DNA of 64,000 bases from an uncultured Flavobacteriaceae bacterium (GCA_947497145.1 CANMFQ010000010.1:124001-188000), one strand, 5' to 3'. Positions 47,456 to 56,449 are shown, numbered from the stretch's first letter. Notes: generated by a model from the letters alone, not told the origin. Program-made: numbers and translations.

Positions 47456-47902
47456 TTACATGAGCGAGTAGTTACCTTTAACAAAATAGGTATTCACCAA
47501 TTTCATAAATATATCTTCAGACATTGGCTTTTTAATAAACTCTAAGATGTTAGGGTTTTTCATGGCTCTAATCTTGTCGCACTCAAATTCGCTTGTTGTA
47601 AGTACAACAATAGAGATTTTACTTCGCAACTCCTCATCAAAATTTTGTTCATAAACCTTTAAAAATTCCCAGCCATCCATTTCTGGCATTTTTAAATCGA
47701 GTAAAATCAGGCAGGGTAAAAGAACTGAAGAAAGTAGTTTATTTAATGACAATTGATGTAAAAAGTTTATCGCTTCCTTTCCATTTAGCGCCACTTCAAC
47801 ATCTACATCAAGGTCTAACTTTCTTATAAAGTGCTTGTTGACGATATTACTTATTTTATCATCGTCAACGAGTAGAATAAAATTCAAATCAGGTGATTCC
47901 AT
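47456..47902 (-). CDS. Single-domain response regulator
   Basis: The 148-residue CheY-like protein has acidic D13/D14, the phospho-acceptor D69 in LLDLKMPEMDGW, a switch Thr in VLTTS and a Lys in FIKKP. No output domain follows, so it should act by protein contact. No histidine kinase is in the window. It is alone between the binding-fold gene and ung. Confidence 0.85.
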   Translation of the reverse strand: MESPDLNFILLVDDDKISNIVNKHFIRKLDLDVDVEVALNGKEAINFLHQLSLNKLLSSVLLPCLILLDLKMPEMDGWEFLKVYEQNFDEELRSKISIVVLTTSEFECDKIRAMKNPNILEFIKKPMSEDIFMKLVNTYFVKGNYSLM

Positions 47903-48028
47903 ATAATAACAAATGTGTTGAAATACAAAAATAACAATTTCCGTCTTTTTAACGAAGAAAATTACTACATTTATTATAGATTTATAACATTCAATGCGCT
48001 TTTAACCTACTTTTTAACCAAGTATATA

Positions 48029-48691
48029 CTACCAAATAAGAGTTTTATTTTGTCTTAAAAGGATATCATTTACTTTGCTAAAATGCTGATTACCAAACCA
48101 ATACCCTCTATTAGCGCTTAAGGGTGATGGATGTCCTGAACAAAGAATATGATGTTTACTTTCATCAATAAGTTTTATTTTTTTTTTCGCAAAACCACCC
48201 CAAAGTAGAAAGATTAATCCTTCTTTTTCTTCTGATAATAGGCTAATCACTCGATTTGTGAATTTTTCCCATCCTTTTTTTTGATGACTTCCAGCCTGAT
48301 GCATACGTACCGTTAATGTGGCATTTAATAACAATACACCTTGACTAGCCCAGCTGCTTAAATCACCACTTACAGGATAAGGCTTGCCTATATCCGTTTG
48401 TAATTCTTTAAAAATATTAACCAATGAAGGCGGGTGTGGTACCCCTTCACGTACCGAAAAACTAAGGCCATTTGCTTGGCCAGGGCCATGATAAGGATCT
48501 TGACCAATAATCACAACCTTAGTATTCTCGAAATGGCAATGGTCAAAAGCCGCAAATATTTCATCTTTTTGCGGACAGCAATGATGCAACGCATATTCCG
48601 ATTCTAAAAATACCATTAGGTCTAAAAAATAGGGTTGTTGCATTTCTTTCTCTAAAAGATCTTTCCAACTTTCATGTATTTTGAGGTTCAT
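48029..48691 (-). CDS. ung: Uracil-DNA glycosylase
   Basis: The 220-residue protein has the family-1 motifs: GQDPYHGPGQANGLSFSV with catalytic D65, and CSGHPSPLSANRGY with the leucine-loop HPSPLS. It removes uracil from DNA at the start of base-excision repair. Length is normal. It is monocistronic, in the gap before mutS2. Confidence 0.92.
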   Translation of the reverse strand: MNLKIHESWKDLLEKEMQQPYFLDLMVFLESEYALHHCCPQKDEIFAAFDHCHFENTKVVIIGQDPYHGPGQANGLSFSVREGVPHPPSLVNIFKELQTDIGKPYPVSGDLSSWASQGVLLLNATLTVRMHQAGSHQKKGWEKFTNRVISLLSEEKEGLIFLLWGGFAKKKIKLIDESKHHILCSGHPSPLSANRGYWFGNQHFSKVNDILLRQNKTLIW

Positions 48692-48864
48692 AGGCAGGTG
48701 CTTGTATCAAATAAATTAAACTTCAAATTTGCTATTACCGTATTTTTTATTGCAGTAAGTGAAATCCTTTGCTGCAATCATTACCAACTACAACAATACT
48801 ACAGCATCCAAATTTACCATGAAATGAAGAAATAATAACAGTTTTTCTTCTCACCGCTAATCCA

Positions 48865-48872
48865 TACCTTTG
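48865..48872 (+). promoter_or_regulatory. Promoter -7 element (TACCTTTG) for mutS2
   Basis: Perfect TAnnTTTG match about 20 bases before the ATG at 48892. Confidence 0.5.
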
Positions 48873-48891
48873 GCGTTGGCAAAAAATAACC

Positions 48892-51063
48892 ATGAGTTTT
48901 ATTCAAACAAAAACACTTCAAGACCTTGAATTTCCAACAGTTTTGCGACATGTTGCGGCACGCTGTCATACAGAACTAGGTAAAGAACTAGCTTTGACTA
49001 TTACCCCTTTGCTAGACGAAACCGCTATTACTATTGCCCTTGGGCAAACCTCAGAGTATTTATCTTCTTTGGTTAGCGAAAATCGTATTCCCAACCACGG
49101 TTTTGATCGCATTGATGCCGAGCTACAATTATTGGGTATTGAAAACACAACCCTTGAAATAGGAAGCTTTAAAAAAATTGCCCTTATTTGTACCACGGTA
49201 GCTGCGCATAAAAAATTCTTTAAAAAGTTTACCGAATACTACCCCTTGTTGTTTGCTTCTTCTGAAGAAATACCCATAAATAAAGAAATACCACAACAAA
49301 TAGACCATGTTATTGATCGTTTTGGAGAGGTAAAAGATAAAGCTTCAGAAGGCCTGTTTAGTATTCGCCGTCAAATGAATCAGGTGAAAGGTAAAATTAG
49401 TCAGAGTTTTTCATCGGCTATAAATACCTATCACGGCTCTGATTATTTAGATGATATACGGGAATCTGTTTATGAAAACAGGCGTGTTTTGGCAGTAAAA
49501 GCCATGTACCGACGTAAGGTGAAAGGTGCCGTTATGGGGACGTCAAAAACAGGAAGTATCGTTTATATTGAACCTGAAGCCACCCTGAAATATAGCCGTG
49601 AACTGAATAATTTAGAATTTGATGAAAAGGAAGAAATTCAACGTATTCTCAACGAACTCACCAATCAAATTCGCCCTTATGTCTCTGTTTTAAAGAAATA
49701 TCAGCAGTTTTTAGCCCAAATGGACATTACTGCCGCCAAAGCAAAGTACGCTTCAGAAACCCAAAGTTTATTACCCAATATAAATTCAGATAAGCGACTT
49801 TTTCTGAGAGATGCCTATCACCCTCTGCTGTTCTTAAATAATACGCTAAAAGGAGAAAAAACCTACCCGCAAACCATAGAGCTACAGCAAGAAAATCGAA
49901 TAATTGTTATTTCAGGACCCAATGCAGGAGGCAAAAGCATCACCCTAAAAACTATTGGTTTGTTACAGGTGATGTTACAAAGCGGTTTGTTAATTCCTGT
50001 TCATGAGCGTAGTTCGGTTTGTTTATTTGATAAGATACTTACTGATATTGGCGACAACCAGTCTATAGAAAATCATTTAAGCACCTATAGCTACCGGCTT
50101 AAGAACATGAATTCTTTTCTAAAGAAGTGCAACGCTAACACCTTGTTTTTAATTGATGAATTTGGCACAGGTAGTGATCCGGAGTTAGGCGGTGCATTGG
50201 CTGAAACTTTTTTAGAAGTATTTTATGAACGCGGTGCATACGGTGTAATTACTACGCATTATGCCAATTTAAAGCTACTTGCTAATGAATTACCGTGCGT
50301 ATCAAATGCAAATATGCTTTTTGATAGCAAAACCCTTGAACCCACCTTTCAATTAGTTTTGGGTCAGGCTGGTAGCTCTTTTACTTTTGAAGTAGCTCAA
50401 AAAAACGGCATTCCCTATTCACTGATTAACAAGGCAAAAAAGAAGATAGAGCGCGGCAAAGTTCGTTTTGATGCCACGATAGCTAAAATGCAAAAAGAAC
50501 GTAGCAGAATGGCTCAAACAGGCTCTAGATTGCAAGAAAAAGAGTTAAAGGCACGGGACGAAGCAGCCAAACTAGAAAAATTGAATGCAAAAATTAAGTC
50601 GAAACTCGAAAATTACCAAGAATTATACGATCATGACCAACGTATGATTCAGTTGGGGAATCGCGTAAATAAAGTAGCGGACAAGTACTTTCAAGATAAG
50701 AAAAAACGTATTTTGGTGTCTGAACTGCTACGTATTGTAGAGACCGAAAACAGTAAGCGAAAAAAGAAAACCGCGCACCAAGCAAAAGAAGAGCGGATAA
50801 AAAAAGCACAAATCGCACAAGAAGTTCAAAAAGAAGTTCAGGTTATTCGCAAGCAGAAAGTTGTAGAAAAGAAAAAAAAGGTCGAAAAAGCAACAAACAA
50901 ACCAAGACCTGTTTTTAAAATTGGCGACCATGTTCGTATGACCGACGGAAAGGCTGTGGGTACCATTGATAAGCTTGAAAAAGATAAAGCTGTTGTAAAT
51001 TACGGTATGTTCACCACCAATGTAAGTGTCAGTGAATTGGAGCTCGTGAAGCGTAAAAAATAG
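48892..51063 (+). CDS. MutS2-like ATPase without a visible Smr domain
   Basis: The 723-residue protein has a MutS2 core: a long helical clamp, Walker A GPNAGGKS and Walker B LFLIDEFGTGSDP with the following TTHYANLK. After about residue 530 comes a highly charged coiled-coil region, then a short KOW-like end (FKIGDHVRMTDGKAVG). The Smr endonuclease domain that ends many MutS2 proteins is not seen. Likely roles are suppression of homologous recombination or ribosome rescue. The symbol mutS2 would fit, but the missing domain makes it safer to name the family. Confidence 0.85.
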   Translation: MSFIQTKTLQDLEFPTVLRHVAARCHTELGKELALTITPLLDETAITIALGQTSEYLSSLVSENRIPNHGFDRIDAELQLLGIENTTLEIGSFKKIALICTTVAAHKKFFKKFTEYYPLLFASSEEIPINKEIPQQIDHVIDRFGEVKDKASEGLFSIRRQMNQVKGKISQSFSSAINTYHGSDYLDDIRESVYENRRVLAVKAMYRRKVKGAVMGTSKTGSIVYIEPEATLKYSRELNNLEFDEKEEIQRILNELTNQIRPYVSVLKKYQQFLAQMDITAAKAKYASETQSLLPNINSDKRLFLRDAYHPLLFLNNTLKGEKTYPQTIELQQENRIIVISGPNAGGKSITLKTIGLLQVMLQSGLLIPVHERSSVCLFDKILTDIGDNQSIENHLSTYSYRLKNMNSFLKKCNANTLFLIDEFGTGSDPELGGALAETFLEVFYERGAYGVITTHYANLKLLANELPCVSNANMLFDSKTLEPTFQLVLGQAGSSFTFEVAQKNGIPYSLINKAKKKIERGKVRFDATIAKMQKERSRMAQTGSRLQEKELKARDEAAKLEKLNAKIKSKLENYQELYDHDQRMIQLGNRVNKVADKYFQDKKKRILVSELLRIVETENSKRKKKTAHQAKEERIKKAQIAQEVQKEVQVIRKQKVVEKKKKVEKATNKPRPVFKIGDHVRMTDGKAVGTIDKLEKDKAVVNYGMFTTNVSVSELELVKRKK

Positions 51064-51307
51064 TGTTTTGAACGCTTTTATTAAAAAATGATCCTTGTAT
51101 CACTAGTTAAAGCAATCATATATAACTTATTTTATATGAACAACTTAACATAATTTTATAGTGCAAAATAATTAGTGAATAACAAAATTCACCAGCCTTA
51201 TACAATCATCGTAAAAGTGACCAAGACATAGCTAAGTAGCTGATTCAATTAACTACGACTTTAATTAGGTAGTACCAATCACAAGCGTAGTAATTATCGT
51301 CGTTTTA

Positions 51308-51778
51308 TTATTTGAAACTTATTTGTTTTTTAAAAGGGTCGATCCTGATTTTATATTTTGTCATAAAATCTCCTCCAATAATTCCAATAGCATTAAGTTG
51401 TTTTAATATTTCAAGATTTTGAATCTGCGGTTTGATAGTTTGAGATTGATCGCCTATTTTAAAATTAAAGTCGTTTAATTTATTCTTATAATAATAACTG
51501 GAGTCTATGACTGTTAAAGGTGATCCTGTATCTAAAATCAAATTTTCTGCTGTATCATTAATGGTGATTGGAATACTTAGGTAACTTGAATTTTTATTAT
51601 AAGCTGTAGTAAATTGGATTTTATCATCAATTTCATTTATTTTAGATAGCTCAAATCCCCGCTCTGCGAAGTTTGCAACTTCGCAGCCATCCTCCTTAAC
51701 TAAAATACGAAAACAACACCAAACATTGCTATAGCTTAGGTTATCCTCGTGTATATCTTTCTTATTGTGTGTAGTATT
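51308..51778 (-). pseudogene. Retropepsin-like aspartyl protease fragment
   Basis: An open frame of about 156 codons on the minus strand with no ATG; an in-frame stop bounds it upstream. It contains the aspartyl protease active-site strand LILDTGSPLTVID and the C-terminal GIIGGDFMTKYKIRIDPFKK typical of retropepsin-like proteases in Bacteroidetes. The N-terminal signal and first part are missing. Those family proteins are normally about twice as long, so this is most likely a 5'-truncated remnant. Confidence 0.65.
51664..51686. repeat. Strong hairpin, REP-like
   Basis: CTGCGAAGTT and AACTTCGCAG form a perfect 10-bp stem around a 3-base loop. It lies within the degenerate retropepsin frame. 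GC-rich palindromes of this kind are often dispersed repeats, but no second copy was found in the window. Confidence 0.5.
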
Positions 51779-51875
51779 TTATTCTTCAAGTTCACTTATT
51801 TCTTCATAGCCTTTAAACTCTCTCAATTCGTGGTAGCCTATTCTCCTTTCAATAATTTATCGTAATCTGTTTTTT

Positions 51876-52043
51876 TCATCCCTTTATAAAAAACCTCCCC
51901 TTATCATAAACTTTATAATCCCCTGTTTTTTTAACAAAATTTCCTAAATCAAGATTATCAACCAATTTACTCTCTGCGTTAGCCAATTTCCAGCGAACTC
52001 TCTTAAAGAATTCATCCCTTTGAGTTTTTGTAAAGTCAACCAT
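51876..52043 (-). CDS. Possible small protein (55 aa)
   Basis: A 55-codon frame from an ATG, overlapping other weak frames. The composition (MVDFTKTQRDEFFKRVRWKL ... DKGRFFIKG) looks protein-like but matches no family I know. It may be a remnant of a larger gene. Confidence 0.3.
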   Translation of the reverse strand: MVDFTKTQRDEFFKRVRWKLANAESKLVDNLDLGNFVKKTGDYKVYDKGRFFIKG

Positions 52044-52128
52044 TTTTTGGAGTGTTTTTTACCACTATGTTCATCTGTAGTTAAAAAAGTAAAAAAAATA
52101 GCGGAATGTTTCATAAGTGCAAATGGGA

Positions 52129-54624
52129 TTAGTTGCAATAATTAAACTTTAACTTTTGGTCTAAAAGCAAATAATTGTTCTCTTCCCAAAAAGTTAAGTC
52201 TTCTGAAATTTTCTTTGGACGAGTAACCTTGTGCAGTGGCTTCTTTATTAGGGTGATATTTTTCTTTTCAAAAGTTGTACTGATAAGATCTCTGGTAGAC
52301 ACATAAGTTGATAAGAGTGAATCTTTCTCGCCTTTAAAATAAATTTTTGTTTCATCAGTAACCTGGGCATGGTCTACAAAGTAATGGTTTTCGTCATTTT
52401 TATAAGTAACAAAAATTTTGTGGGCTAGATTAATTTGATTGTCTGGATTTTTTTTTGAAAAATAGGGTTCTCTTGAAACACAATGTTCATACTGCAAAAC
52501 GGCATAAGTATCGACATCTATATAAAGATAACCTGAAGAATATTCGGGAGCTGGATATCCATAACCCGTAGAATGACTTCCTGGGGAAGTATTTTCAAAA
52601 TGGATTTTGTAAGCTTTTTGTTTGTTAAAACCAACAATAGCTTCTTTCTTTAAGGAGTAAGACGATGTTCTGTACAAAACATTAGCTTTACTTAATATCA
52701 AATCGCGGTTAAACATTAAACTAACATTTCCAAACCTATCCCAAACATTATTTTCTAGTTCTTCCTCTCCGATATTTCTGATATTGATTATTTTACCAAA
52801 AATCTTTTGGTCTGGATAATTACTCGCCTTCATTCCTCTCGGATTATATATTTGTAGTACTGCTTCTTCTCCAGAGACATTTTCATTATCCTTACTTTTT
52901 AAATAACGATAATAGAATTTTTGACTATAGTGTTTTGAGTAATAATTATTTTCTAAATTTTCCTTAACTCTATTTAGAATCTCTTTCGCTGAAAGTTTTT
53001 TAGCTTCCGTGACTATTTCTACTTCATTAAGAGTTATGCCTTCAAAGTACTTTGGAAACATTTTAATCTCCAAATTTTCTTGAGAATTTGCCAATTTGAT
53101 AGTGTCATTCTTGTATCCCATAGCTGAAAACACAATTGTTTTATTTAAAGAATTTTGAGGTATTTCGAATACAAATTGACCATTTCGGTTTGTTTTTGTC
53201 CATTTTTGACCTTCCAGAATCGATATGTCAGCATTTATTAATGGTTCTCCTGATCCAATATCGGAAACCTTACCTTTTATAATAAGGGGTGAATCTTCTT
53301 TATTTTCATATGACTCGTCGGCTCCGTAGGATTTATGTTCAGGAGGGTATGATTTTTTAATAAAAAAAAGTCCATCAAATACGGTGTTCCATTGAGCACG
53401 AAAGGGGACATACCCAAAAGCGGAACAGTAGAAATTTTTGGAAGGAAAAGATTTATCTAAATCTATAAATGCTTTTTCTATTTTATTCTTAGCTAATAAA
53501 TTTTCAATACTATTTTCAGGCGGCGTTTGAATTGGAATAGAAGTTTCTCCAACAATTCCCCAACTACCTTCTGAAGAGGTAAAGGCAATACTATATAATT
53601 GTTCTTTAAATTTAGGACTTAGTAAATGGCCCATTGGTATTCCACCTATTAACGGATTTTCCCCATTATATTGATCACCTGAATAATATATGCTGGTTTT
53701 TGCGGCATTTTTATTCAATGAATCTTGTTCGAACATGTATTTTTTTGTTTTATCGGAAAAATCAATCTTATCAATATTTCTAGCGAAATGATAGGAGGCA
53801 CCCCAACATATAATTTTTTTTTGGGGATACAATTTGGAAATAAAACTAAGATTGTCTGCCATTTGTATATCTCTAGGGTTTTGTACCGATATATTTTCTT
53901 TTTGTATCTGGTCTAATACAAATTTTGAGTCTGAAATCTGACTGATAAAAACCTGAAGGATGAGTTTTTCCTCGATATCAAAATCCTCTATCGCTTTCAA
54001 GGCATTTGCTATTGACTGAAATTCGTCAAAAATTAAATGGGTACTTTTCTCCGTTGTTAATTCTGGATTAAAGTCTTTAGAAATAAGAATTCGTTCTAAT
54101 GTTTTTAATATTTCATCAGCTACTAGAACATTATATTTCGCAATTAACTTTTTGAAGTCATCAAAGAAAAATTCATTAAATAAAAAACCTTCTTGACTAT
54201 CAAATCCAAGAATTTTTATTGGGCGACCAATAGCGTTACTATTATCTACATAGTCTAACAAATTTTGAAATGCCTTGGTATCTGACCATATTTCTCCAAC
54301 CGCCTCATTATAGATTGAAATGTCTTTTTGTTTTTCAGAGTAAAGTTTAGCTGCTTTATACAAGTCGTATAGGCCACTTTCCATAACAATCAAATCAAAA
54401 TTTAAGTTTTCATGTAAGTGTTTGATTATTTTTACTTTTTCATCGAATACCGCACCGTCACCATGAGTCTGTTCACCTAAAAGCACTATCCGCTTATCTT
54501 TTAGAGTTGCTTGAAGTTCCTCATAAGGATCGGATTTAAAGTCTTTCATTGAAATTTGTGAATGCAATAGGGTAGTAAAAAAAGTTAAAACTAAAATCAG
54601 GATTTTCTTTAGGTAGTCCAACAT
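52129..54624 (-). CDS. Exported erythromycin-esterase-like protein fused to a CarboxypepD_reg-like domain
   Basis: The 831-residue protein has a signal peptide (about residues 1-22). Residues about 35-400 match the erythromycin esterase superfamily, with the RIVLLGEQTHGDG motif and a CWGASYHFARN segment. From about 430 follows a carboxypeptidase-regulatory-like beta domain (IKGKVSDIGSGEPLINADIS), then a long C-terminal part of unknown type that ends the protein. EreA-type enzymes hydrolyse macrolide lactones, but many relatives have other or unknown substrates. Joined to an exported beta-domain module, this one is more likely an envelope enzyme than a resistance factor. Confidence 0.75.
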   Translation of the reverse strand: MLDYLKKILILVLTFFTTLLHSQISMKDFKSDPYEELQATLKDKRIVLLGEQTHGDGAVFDEKVKIIKHLHENLNFDLIVMESGLYDLYKAAKLYSEKQKDISIYNEAVGEIWSDTKAFQNLLDYVDNSNAIGRPIKILGFDSQEGFLFNEFFFDDFKKLIAKYNVLVADEILKTLERILISKDFNPELTTEKSTHLIFDEFQSIANALKAIEDFDIEEKLILQVFISQISDSKFVLDQIQKENISVQNPRDIQMADNLSFISKLYPQKKIICWGASYHFARNIDKIDFSDKTKKYMFEQDSLNKNAAKTSIYYSGDQYNGENPLIGGIPMGHLLSPKFKEQLYSIAFTSSEGSWGIVGETSIPIQTPPENSIENLLAKNKIEKAFIDLDKSFPSKNFYCSAFGYVPFRAQWNTVFDGLFFIKKSYPPEHKSYGADESYENKEDSPLIIKGKVSDIGSGEPLINADISILEGQKWTKTNRNGQFVFEIPQNSLNKTIVFSAMGYKNDTIKLANSQENLEIKMFPKYFEGITLNEVEIVTEAKKLSAKEILNRVKENLENNYYSKHYSQKFYYRYLKSKDNENVSGEEAVLQIYNPRGMKASNYPDQKIFGKIINIRNIGEEELENNVWDRFGNVSLMFNRDLILSKANVLYRTSSYSLKKEAIVGFNKQKAYKIHFENTSPGSHSTGYGYPAPEYSSGYLYIDVDTYAVLQYEHCVSREPYFSKKNPDNQINLAHKIFVTYKNDENHYFVDHAQVTDETKIYFKGEKDSLLSTYVSTRDLISTTFEKKNITLIKKPLHKVTRPKKISEDLTFWEENNYLLLDQKLKFNYCN

Positions 54625-54729
54625 GTAAGATTTTATAACAGGTTTAGAATTTTAGCCTATGATTTAAAAAAAATAAAGCGGATTAACGCTTCATATTCAA
54701 AATTCACTTTTATATTTTAGGGTTTTAGA

Positions 54730-54858
54730 TTAAGCATAAGGCACTTGATAACCAATCCTTTTGCCAGTATTTTTAAGACTACAACGGAAACCTATAGAAA
54801 GAATACCTCCATTAACCTTGGCTTGCTCATCTTTCGTTAAAAATTTTACTTTCAACAT
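54730..54858 (-). CDS. Double-glycine-leader peptide (42 aa), possible RiPP or bacteriocin-like precursor
   Basis: A minus-strand frame of 42 codons from an ATG, with a GGAG-containing stretch just upstream. It begins MLKVKFLTKDEQAKVNGG: a short leader with LTKDEQ and a terminal Gly-Gly, which is the double-glycine export leader used by C39-peptidase ABC exporters and common in Bacteroidetes small peptides. The remaining 24 residues (ILSIGFRCSLKN ... PYA) would be the released peptide, basic with one Cys. No C39 exporter or modifying enzyme is next to it, so any transporter would act in trans. Too short for routine gene calling. Confidence 0.55.
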   Translation of the reverse strand: MLKVKFLTKDEQAKVNGGILSIGFRCSLKNTGKRIGYQVPYA

Positions 54859-55071
54859 TTTTAACTCCAGTTTCACCCTTATATTTGCGTAGGACATTTA
54901 CTATAAATATAGTAAAATATTTACAAATCATCAAATTGGCTACTTGTTTTCAAGAAAATTAGTCAGAAACTATTAACCATAACTACTGCTTTTAAAAGTT
55001 GTTGTTGCTACATAGGTGTAAATTTCCGTTCATACAGTTTCCCTATGGTCTAAACTGTTGGCATACGGCAC

Positions 55072-55102
55072 AAAAAAAAGCCCAACGTTTAGTTTGAGCT
55101 TT
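55072..55102 (-). terminator. Rho-independent terminator after the cold-shock gene
   Basis: Minus-strand hairpin with a 9-bp stem (AAAGCTCAA / TTGGGCTTT, one G-T pair) and an 8-base loop, followed by an eight-base T run. It lies about 25 bases past the cold-shock gene's stop. Confidence 0.75.
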
Positions 55103-55125
55103 TTATGTTTATTATGAAAACGGTG

Positions 55126-55578
55126 TTAAATCTTCTTCACACGAACAGCATTCATTCCTTTCATGCCTCTTTCTAATTCAAAAGAAACCTTGTCATTTTC
55201 GGCAATTTCATCTATTAAACCACTGACATGAACAAAGTATTTCTCATTATTTTCGCTGTCGATAATGAATCCAAAGCCCTTAGAAGTGTCAAAAAAGGAA
55301 ACCTTTCCTTTTCTTACTGGATCTTCTTCTTCTTGATCTTCCTTTTTTGGAACACCTAAAACAATACTCTCGGCATCAACCTTAACCTTTTTTGTAGGGT
55401 CTGGTGGTGTATCGGTGAAATGACCATTCTCATCAACATATACAAGCATGTCTTCTAATGAACCTCCACTAGTAGAATTTGCCTGACGTTCTGCTTTCTT
55501 TTTAGCCTTTTCTTCACGTTTTTTCAAACGTTTTTTTTCCCGTTCTTTTTTACCATAGGTTTCTTGCGCTCTAGCCAT
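55126..55578 (-). CDS. Cold-shock-domain protein with basic N-terminal extension
   Basis: From the ATG at 55576-55578 (MARAQETYGKKEREKKRLKK) the product is 150 residues. The first third is a very basic Lys/Arg/Glu-rich helix. An acidic middle follows, then a C-terminal cold-shock domain: KGKVSFFDTSKGFGFI with the RNP1-like KGFGFI, and KYFVHVSGL with the RNP2-like FVHV. It should bind single-stranded RNA or DNA. The longer frame from 55728 adds about 50 residues with no conserved character. Cold-shock proteins with this extension are common in Bacteroidetes. Confidence 0.85.
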   Translation of the reverse strand: MARAQETYGKKEREKKRLKKREEKAKKKAERQANSTSGGSLEDMLVYVDENGHFTDTPPDPTKKVKVDAESIVLGVPKKEDQEEEDPVRKGKVSFFDTSKGFGFIIDSENNEKYFVHVSGLIDEIAENDKVSFELERGMKGMNAVRVKKI

Positions 55579-55784
55579 AGTTTTTTGTTCTGTTTGTTTT
55601 TTTTTGGTTTTCGGATAATCAAAAGTAATTACCGAATGTAGTGAAAAGTTCACCTGTAATCTTTCAAAGATAGCTTTGAACTTACAGCTTCGCAAATTCT
55701 TAGCTGTATTTTTATGCTTAGCTAGCAAATTTTACGATGTTTAGCCAATAAAACAGGTTATAGTGCGTTATTTTTTCACACGCC

Positions 55785-55800
55785 AAATCGTATACGATTT
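55785..55800. promoter_or_regulatory. Operator candidate AAATCGTATACGATTT at the GntR promoter
   Basis: A 16-bp perfect palindrome with the GT-N2-AC core common to GntR-family operators. Its last base is the first base of the TATATTTG promoter element and it ends 13 bases before the regulator's ATG, so a bound repressor would block the promoter. Autoregulation is inferred. Confidence 0.65.
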
Positions 55801-55807
55801 ATATTTG
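55800..55807 (+). promoter_or_regulatory. Promoter -7 element (TATATTTG) for the GntR-type regulator
   Basis: Perfect TAnnTTTG match ending six bases before the ATG at 55814. The transcript would have a very short or no leader. It abuts the palindromic operator candidate. Confidence 0.6.
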
Positions 55808-55813
55808 CGGAAA

Positions 55814-56449
55814 ATGATACCAAAAACCATATCCAGAGACCAAGTACGCGAATTCCTTTTAAAGGAAATGAAATTAGGCCATCTTCAAGAAGGGCAAACC
55901 ATTAATTTAGCAGCTTTAGCACGAAAATTAAAGGTTAGCGTCACCCCTATTCGAGAAGCTTTGACCCAATTGCAACAATCACGCATTATAACTGCCATAC
56001 CAAACCGCGGTTTCATTATTTCGGAGTTGAGCCTTAAGGAAGCTAAAGACTTATATGAATTGGTTGCCGATTTGGAGGTTTTAGCGATTGAAAATTCAGT
56101 ATTTAGCCCAATGGATATTCAACAGCTTAAAGAACAGCAGTTGGTATTTAAGCATGCAGCAGATACGGTTTCGCGAATTAATGCCAAACTAGAGTTTCAC
56201 CGACTACTTACTAAAAATTACGGGAATAGTTTGGCGCAGCAAATTCTCAAAGACTTAAAGATTCGTATTTTTTTCTACGAGCGAGAATTTATGTCTGATG
56301 ATTTACTGTATTCAAAATCAGATAATCAACATGATGGCATTATTTCTGCTATCGAAGATGATAACGTGCCTACCGCCTCGCTAGTTTTAAAAATGAACTG
56401 GATGTTAATCTTAGATTACATTAAAAAACAACTTCTCGGCGTTCTGTAG
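55814..56449 (+). CDS. GntR/FadR-type (FCD) transcriptional regulator
   Basis: The protein is about 211 residues from the ATG at 55814; a GTG 51 bases upstream would read through the palindrome and promoter and is rejected. The N-terminal winged helix (LKVSVTPIREALTQLQQSRI) is the GntR recognition helix. The rest is an all-helical FCD ligand domain with conserved acidic and His positions (LEFHRLL, NQHDGI). These repressors respond to carboxylic acids or sugar acids. The palindrome at its promoter and at two other sites gives a candidate regulon. Confidence 0.85.
   Translation: MIPKTISRDQVREFLLKEMKLGHLQEGQTINLAALARKLKVSVTPIREALTQLQQSRIITAIPNRGFIISELSLKEAKDLYELVADLEVLAIENSVFSPMDIQQLKEQQLVFKHAADTVSRINAKLEFHRLLTKNYGNSLAQQILKDLKIRIFFYEREFMSDDLLYSKSDNQHDGIISAIEDDNVPTASLVLKMNWMLILDYIKKQLLGVL

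Larger units (their letters stand above)
51064..52128. other. Decayed stretch without an intact gene
   Basis: About 1.06 kb with only a retropepsin fragment (51308-51778), one small frame (51876-52043), short frames interrupted by stops, and a 10-bp-arm hairpin at 51664-51686. It reads as a gene graveyard between mutS2 and the esterase-like gene. Confidence 0.6.
54625..55125. other. Intergenic region with a small peptide gene and a terminator
   Basis: 501 bases holding the 42-codon double-glycine peptide gene (54730-54858) and the cold-shock gene's terminator (55072-55102). An inverted repeat ACAGTTT-N11-AAACTGT lies between them. Confidence 0.6.

Noticed and set aside
55763-55813. Longer start (GTG) for the GntR regulator
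   Set aside because: Would run through the palindrome and promoter element; ATG at 55814 gives the usual GntR N-terminus.
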